12,331 nucleotides of DNA from Paraglomus occultum. Its lineage: Eukaryota > Glomeromycota > Glomeromycetes > Paraglomerales > Paraglomeraceae. The stretch is from NCBI GenBank assembly GCA_910592205.1, contig CAJVPJ010001099.1, positions 1 through 12,331 of the forward strand, read 5' to 3'. The notes beneath the pieces are model-generated. The model had not been told where the DNA came from. It worked only from the letters and a program-made list of their open reading frames with translations, and ran no database searches. The position numbers and the translations under genes are program-made. Position 1 is the first letter of the stretch. Every line of letters begins with the position of its first letter. Positions 8,701 through 12,331 of this stretch are shown here, piece after piece.

Positions 8701-10660
8701 ATGGCAGTCTGTTGAGTGGTATCAAAAAGCAGCTAAACAAGGAAATGCACAAGCACAGTATAATCTTGGTCAGTGTTACAGAAATGGAATTGGCACTGTC
8801 GAATTGGACTATTTTTGTCCATCAGTCCCCTCACTCAGTTCCAATTTTATGATTTTTGGGGTCTCAAATCCGGTACTATCACAAACCCAGGTAGGAAAGA
8901 ATATACAAGAAGCAGTTAAATGGTATCAAAAAGCTGCTGAACAAGGAAATACTCAAGCACAGTATGATCTTGGTACATGCTATAAAAATGGAATTGGAGT
9001 AGAAAAGGATGAACAAAAAGCAGCTGAATGGTATCAAAAAGCTGTTAGATGGTATCAAAAAGCTGCTGAACAAGGAAATTCTCAAGCACAATCTGATCTT
9101 GGTCATTGTTATGAAAATGGAATTGGGGTAAGAAAAGATGAACAAAAAGCTGTTGAATTGTATAAAAAAGCTGCTGAGCAAGGAAATATTCAAGGACAAT
9201 GTAATCTTGGTCAATGTTATCAGTATGGAATAGGGTTAGAAAAAGATAAACAGAAGGCAGTGAAGTTATATAAAAAAGCAGCTGACCAAGGAAATGCTCA
9301 AGCACAGTGTAACCTTGGTCAGTGCTATGAGAATGGATTTGGAATAGGGAAAGATGAACAAAAGGCAGTTGAATGGTACCAAAAAGCAGCTGAACAAGGA
9401 AATGCTCAAGCACAATTTAATCTTGGTTATTGCTATGAAAATGGAATTGAAGTCAAAAAGAGTATTTATGAAGCAGTAGCATTGTATCAAAAAGCAGCAA
9501 AACAGGAAAATGCTCAAGCACAATACAAGCTTGGTTGGTGTTATCATCATGGAAAAGGAGTAGGAAAAAATGATCAAAAAGCAGTTCAATGGTATCAAAA
9601 AGCAGCTCAACAAGGAAATGATCAAGCACAATGTCATCTTGGTTACTGCTATCATTATGGAAAAGGAGTAGAAAAAGATGGGCAAAGAGCAGTTGAATGG
9701 TATCAAAAAGCAGCTCAACAAGGAAATTATGAAGCACAATGTAATATTGGCTATTGTTATGAAGATGGAATTGGGGTAAGAAGGGATATACAAAAAGCAA
9801 TTGAACAGTATCAAGAAGCAGCTGAGCAGGGATATGCCCAAGCACAATACAACCTTGGTTGGTGCTATGATAATGGAAGAGGAGTAGAAAAGGATAAACA
9901 AAAGGCTGCTGAATGGTTTCAAAAAGCTGCTGAAGGATATCAAAAAGCTGCTGAACAAGGAAATTTTCAAGCACAATTTAATCTTGGTCATTATTATGAA
10001 TATGGAATTGGGATAAGAAAAGATATACAAAAGGCAGTTGAATGGTATCAAAAGGCAGCAGAACAAGGTGTTGATCAAGCACAATACAAGCTTGGTTGGT
10101 GTTATCATAGTGGAAGAGGAGTAGAAAAGGATGAACAAAAAGCAGCTGAATGGTACCAAAAAGCAGCTCAACAAGGAAATGCTCAAGCACAATATAAAAT
10201 AGGTGCTTGTTATGAAAATAGGATTGGGGTAGGAAAAAATGTACTAAAAGCAGCTGAATGGTACCAAAAAGCAGCTTGGCAAGGAAATGCTCAAGCACAA
10301 TATAAAATAGGTGCTTGCTATGCTAATGGAATTGGAATAAAAAAAGACGTTAAGGAGGCAGTTGAATGGTATAAAAGAGCAGCTGAACAAGGAAATGCTG
10401 AGGCACAGTGTAGTCTTGGTTACCACTATCAGCATGGAAAGGGAGTAGAAAAAGATAAACAAAAGGCAGTTGAATGGTATAAAAAAGCAGCAGAGCAAGG
10501 AAATGCTCTGGCAAAAACTAATCTTGATCATTGTTATGCCAATGGGATTGGAGTAGAAAGAACGCAGCAGTATCCTGAAAGCTATTATAAAAAAGAAGGT
10601 TTTGGAAAAATTTTTAGAGATGGTTTGGGGAAAAAATTTAAGAATTTGTTTAGGCCATAG
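5789..10660 (+). CDS. TKL-type (pseudo)kinase with 29 Sel1 repeats, 1551 aa, 4 exons
   Basis: Exons are 5789-6010, 6082-6145, 6208-6380 and 6464-10660. The start has an in-frame TAA just upstream (5780-5782) and a good context (agacATGg). The kinase domain spans about residues 25-288: Gly loop GGGAYG (35-40), beta3 K57 in VAYK, alphaC E74, catalytic loop HKNL (150-153) with N157, DFG 169-171, DPR (193-195) where APE is usual, alphaF D209, and WDNDTEKRP (264-272). N152 replaces the catalytic Asp, so activity is doubtful. A linker, a degenerate Sel1 repeat (355-390), 29 Sel1 repeats (391-1499), a partial cap (1500-about 1523) and a basic amphipathic tail (1532-1551) follow. Sel1 solenoids are protein-binding scaffolds; kinase-Sel1 fusions are an expanded class in Glomeromycotina (from memory). 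No signal peptide or membrane segment is seen, so it is probably cytosolic. Substrates and partners are unknown. Joined exon translations read smoothly through every conserved kinase motif, which supports the splice sites. Confidence 0.9.
6011..6081 (+). other. Intron 1 of the kinase-Sel1 gene (71 bp, phase 0)
   Basis: Donor GTTGGT, acceptor ACATTAG, likely branch site TCAAC at 6066-6070. Removal joins FVNE (alphaC Glu) to IKIHRKV, giving the standard kinase sequence into DDHPNIVRFLG. The alternative donor GTGAAT at 6015 puts exon 2 out of frame. Retention causes a frameshift and a 98-aa truncated product ending at 6085. Confidence 0.85.
6146..6207 (+). other. Intron 2 of the kinase-Sel1 gene (62 bp, phase 1)
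   Basis: Donor GTAAGC, branch site GCTAAC (6185-6190), acceptor CAATAG. Splicing joins GVSK to DTLNRYVMVFAYVDGG, restoring the beta4-beta5/hinge region. The next AG (6220), used as acceptor, would give an immediate stop, so the first AG is required. Confidence 0.88.
6381..6463 (+). other. Intron 3 of the kinase-Sel1 gene (83 bp, phase 0)
   Basis: Donor GTAATT, branch site GATAAC (6448-6453), acceptor ATTTTAG. It splits the catalytic loop exactly between HKNL and SSHNIL. The intron contains in-frame stops, so retention would cut the protein inside the kinase domain. Confidence 0.88.
7823..7954 (+). other. Aberrant Sel1 unit with short duplication (44 aa)
   Basis: The unit reads LGHSQWGHHYDLLGNFVSFRKDEQ where others read LGHCYENGIGVRKDEQ. 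Part of the extra length is a 15-bp near-repeat: GGTCAT occurs twice, 15 bp apart, at about 7846 and 7861. It lacks the usual CY and GIGV, so its first helix and turn are probably distorted. No GT-AG intron of sensible length restores the consensus. Confidence 0.6.
8105..8155 (+). other. 33-bp insertion with inverted repeat in Sel1 unit 9
   Basis: This unit is 11 aa longer than normal; the segment between NEVG and ENIQEA holds SLERFNRKRGVSR. Inside are CTGGAAA (8117-8123) and TTTCCAG (8145-8151), perfect 7-bp inverted arms around a 21-nt loop. No splice option keeps the frame. It looks like a small insertion or a footprint left by an element; the added loop is strongly basic (four Arg and one Lys). 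Confidence 0.5.
8312..8635 (+). repeat. Three-unit Sel1 block, copy A
   Basis: Units 11-13 of the array. Their order and details (SDLGYCYENGIGVRKDEQ, then NIQGQCNLGQCYQYGMGLEKD, then ENGFGIGKDEQ) recur in copy B at 9077-9400. The two 108-aa blocks differ at 15 positions (about 86% identity), far closer than random pairs of units, so a three-unit segment was duplicated as one piece. Confidence 0.75.
8795..8890 (+). other. 96-bp in-frame insert in a Sel1 repeat (possible exitron or TE-derived)
   Basis: The unit reads NGIG, then 32 unrelated residues (931-962, including LDYFCPSVPSLSS and MIFGVSNPVLSQTQ), then VGKNIQEAV, exactly where other units read NGIGV.KN. Removing the 96 bp restores a perfect 36-aa unit. 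Composition (Pro/Ser/Phe-rich) differs completely from the array. GT at 8798 (GTCGAA, a weak donor) and CCCAG ending at 8890 could define a 93-bp intron without in-frame stops, leaving one extra Thr. Otherwise it is a translated insertion. The heptamer GAATTGG occurs on both sides of its left edge. Confidence 0.6.
9029..9070 (+). repeat. 21-bp tandem duplication in helix B (WYQKAVR / WYQKAAE)
   Basis: Two adjacent 21-bp copies (9029-9049 and 9050-9070) that differ at three bases, at their 3' ends, each encode seven residues starting WYQKA. The unit is thus 43 aa long, with two extra helical turns in its second helix. In-frame duplication preserves the following KAAEQG. Confidence 0.85.
9077..9400 (+). 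repeat. Three-unit Sel1 block, copy B
   Basis: Units 17-19 of the array, the paralogue of 8312-8635, with 93 of 108 residues identical. The two copies start 765 bp apart. The material between them includes the 96-bp insert and the 21-bp duplication. Confidence 0.75.
9914..9955 (+). repeat. Second 21-bp tandem duplication in helix B (WFQKAAE / GYQKAAE)
   Basis: Copies 9914-9934 and 9935-9955 encode WFQKAAE and GYQKAAE. It is the same length and the same position within the Sel1 unit as the duplication at 9029-9070, but with different flanking codons, so it appears to have arisen separately. Confidence 0.85.
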
Positions 10661-10833
10661 TTTAACAACAAATTATTATGTTTCTAATATATTTATATTA
10701 ACGTTGGCATTCTGCAATGTGTGATTGTAATGTTACTCATTTACTGGATTGTTGATCAAGTGGTAAGATTGACAACAAATATTGATAACACAAATAAGTA
10801 TTGTTCCGTTAATATTAAACGTTGATTATGATG

Positions 10834-10839
10834 AATAAA
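10834..10839 (+). terminator. Candidate polyadenylation signal AATAAA
   Basis: Canonical hexamer 174 bp after the stop of the kinase-Sel1 gene, within the usual 3' UTR range of fungi. AATAAA is frequent by chance in AT-rich DNA and fungal signals are loose, so support is modest. Confidence 0.25.
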
Positions 10840-11342
10840 TCGTTGCTATTATTGCTCAGACCAGCAATCATATAAAAGGAAATTATTATTTCGTTTAAAT
10901 TATGTACAATCAATGTATTGTTACAACTGCAGTAGTAGCACGGCAGTATTTTGTTTGGAAAGACCAATCTAATACTAACTTGGTGCCAGTTCATTTAATG
11001 ACCACATCAGCCAAAGCAGTGACTCGGGCCATGAACGTGGCTTTGCCACTGTCACACTCAGTAATCTTTTCTTAGCATAAACCCAGCCCATTGTGTAATT
11101 TTTTCTAAAGCAACTGTCTGCATTAATTATCAATATAAAAAAACTGTCAATCGTGTTGCGCAATAAAACCCTGTTGTCAGAATATGAATTATGAGTGACG
11201 TATATATAGCATATAACCGGTGCATGGAAAAAAATTAGTGCAAGTATAATCAGGTCTAGATCAAACGGAACAATTAAGTATTTTAAACCATAGATAAGCA
11301 TATTATATCTGTACTTGATGTTTACCTTGTCATATCATAACT

Positions 11343-11378
11343 AGGGATGTTCTCTGTGCCCGGTCGACTACGTCGACC
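11343..11378. mobile_element. Possible hAT-like transposon end with GGTCGAC-tac-GTCGACC palindrome
   Basis: AGGGATGT (11343-11350) is followed closely by a perfect inverted repeat, 7-bp arms 11362-11368 and 11372-11378 around TAC. A terminal (C/T)AGGGATG-type start with subterminal CGACC repeats is reminiscent of hAT inverted termini. I found no matching opposite end or 8-bp target duplication in the window. The palindrome is certain; the element identity is a guess. Confidence 0.25.
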
Positions 11379-11432
11379 ACGTTGTGTAGCATGAGACGAT
11401 AATTTCAACATTGCGGATCTGTTCTAGTATAA

Positions 11433-11485
11433 ATCAAAGGAAAAGCATTTCTGCCTACTCATTTACCAAAGTCTTAGTTCAAAAA
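11433..11485 (+). repeat. Diverged direct repeat, copy 1
   Basis: ATCAAAGGAAAAGCATT...ACCAAAGTCTTAGTTCAAAAA. It recurs about 500 bp downstream as ATCAAAGGAAAGCCATT...ACCAAAGTATTAGTTTAAAAA (11930-11974), with a length difference in the middle. Order and spacing are conserved, so this is likely an old duplication or two copies of a repeat end. Confidence 0.45.
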
Positions 11486-11929
11486 GTTGTGGTGTATTAG
11501 GGTGCGGCGCATAATTAACAATGCTGGCAGCGGTTAAAGCTACCAAAATAAGTTTAGGTAATTGCTTATTTGTAGTCATTATGACAATGAAATTTCGATT
11601 TTATTTCGGAGTGGTAGAATCAGTTTTATTCATTTAAATAGTACCAGAAATGGTAGTAAGTTAAAACTTTATTTTAATTGCTGCTTGCTTTAGTCGTTTA
11701 TATTTTTCTATAATGTTATTGTCTGTAATAAATGCATAGGCCTTTCTGTATATTAAAATTGTTTATAATTTCAACAGTTTGCTCAACGACGTATACAATT
11801 ATTGATGTTGAGGCTGGCATTTATTTCAAGTATGAGTTATGTGGATATTGTAACGGGTTAAATAATATTTCGGCGAGACTATACGTAAAGTACGTATAAT
11901 ATGTTCATTTATGACGTAAAAGATTAGTC

Positions 11930-11974
11930 ATCAAAGGAAAGCCATTGCCACCCACCAAAGTATTAGTTTAAAAA
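11930..11974 (+). repeat. Diverged direct repeat, copy 2
   Basis: Partner of 11433-11485. The shared blocks are ATCAAAGGAAA and ACCAAAGT-TTAGTT-AAAAA. The intervening 440 bp shows no coding potential that I can see. Confidence 0.45.
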
Positions 11975-12331
11975 CTGGAAATTGATAATACGATATTGAT
12001 TACAATGCAACTTAACGAACGTGGTCATAAAAAAATTAGTAGTCAATATGAGTTTTTCGAAAATGTCAGTAAATATGTTACTTAGAAATTATTGTAATGT
12101 ACGTGAACGAATTACCAAAATTTGTTGTTGGAGTCTTGGTAATGAGATGGCGCATAAAATATGTTGTCATCGTAATTTAATATGAATAAAGAATGCGGAG
12201 TAGGGTTAAAATGGGAGTTCTGGGGTCAAAATTATATTTCTATGGGATTTCATATTTTTTCACGTCACAGGACTTCATCAGCTATATCAATTTATTATAT
12301 ATCAATTTAAAATGCTAGACACTCAAGAAGG

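Larger units (their letters stand above)
7175..10501 (+). repeat. Tandem array of 29 Sel1-like repeats (108-bp unit)
   Basis: Each 36-codon unit follows the plan NAQAQ..LG.CY..GIGV.KD.QKA.EWY.KAAEQG. Twenty-four of 29 units are exactly 36 aa; the others are 44 (unit 7, from 7823), 47 (unit 9, from 8063), 68 (unit 15, from 8744), 43 (unit 16, from 8948) and 43 (unit 24, from 9833). The units sum exactly to the array length (3327 bp). A degenerate unit precedes it (7067-7174) and a partial one follows (10502 to about 10573). Each unit forms an antiparallel helix pair in a right-handed solenoid. Near-identical DNA between units makes unequal crossover and assembly collapse likely. Confidence 0.95.
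10661..12331. other. 3' intergenic region, no convincing gene
   Basis: AT-rich sequence. The best open frame (minus strand, 10975-11301, 108 codons) is hydrophobic at its N-terminal end and matches nothing I know; its more GC-rich end (about 10975-11090) could be a remnant of some coding sequence. Other structure: AATAAA at 10834, the palindrome at 11362-11378, and a diverged direct repeat at 11433-11485 / 11930-11975. I see nothing definite from 11976 to the end. Confidence 0.45.

Noticed and set aside
7238-10531. Many long minus-strand open frames (up to 308 codons) and a 69-codon plus-strand frame over the Sel1 array
   Set aside because: They are shadows: the 108-bp periodic codon pattern lacks stops in several other frames, and the translations are periodic Leu/Phe/Ser/Ile-rich text with no family features. 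They are not independent antisense genes.
10975-11301. 108-codon minus-strand open frame after the kinase gene
   Set aside because: Hydrophobic N-terminal half from AT-rich DNA and no family match that I know. Its more GC-rich end might be a remnant, but that is not enough to call a gene.
1-12331. tRNA genes, rRNA, CRISPR arrays, bacterial-type operons
   Set aside because: No tRNA T-loop/acceptor pattern, rRNA-like block or spaced direct-repeat array was seen by eye; the regular 108-bp repeats are coding Sel1 units, not CRISPR.

Overview
The window looks like nuclear DNA of an arbuscular mycorrhizal fungus (Glomeromycotina, Rhizophagus-like). The reasons are very AT-rich, gene-poor sequence, short GT-AG introns of 62-83 bp, a tyrosine-kinase-like (TKL) domain fused to a long run of Sel1 repeats, and a neighbouring gene with the Cys-rich / 'GWTSNN' / 'LEWVPF' sequence style of the greatly expanded kinase-related families of these fungi. 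The assignment rests on remembered family style, not on a search. Nothing points to bacterial or viral DNA.

Layout: 1-936 has no convincing gene. 937-1650 (minus strand) is a complete 237-aa intronless gene whose product resembles the non-kinase accessory modules of Rhizophagus kinase proteins but lacks a kinase domain. 1651-5788 is a 4.1-kb gene-poor stretch with three TATA-like boxes, two C-rich/G-poor tracts, a Helitron-3'-end-like hairpin (1987-2034) and other inverted repeats. 5789-10660 (plus strand) is the dominant gene, with four exons and three introns encoding a predicted 1551-aa protein: kinase domain (about residues 25-288), linker, a degenerate Sel1 repeat, 29 consecutive Sel1 repeats (residues 391-1499), a partial capping repeat and a basic tail that reads as an amphipathic helix. 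10661-12331 has no convincing gene, but holds a short palindrome beside a possible transposon end and a diverged direct repeat.

How the parts may work together: the kinase-Sel1 protein is probably an intracellular signalling scaffold, the solenoid binding partners and the kinase domain acting as switch or enzyme. Its catalytic-loop Asp is Asn (HKN instead of HRD), so it may be a pseudokinase. The array shows recent evolution: a three-repeat segmental duplication, two separate 21-bp duplications at the same helix position, a 96-bp in-frame foreign insert, and smaller insertions. No operon-like link is expected in this genome; the two genes are divergently oriented, about 4.1 kb apart, and related only by family.
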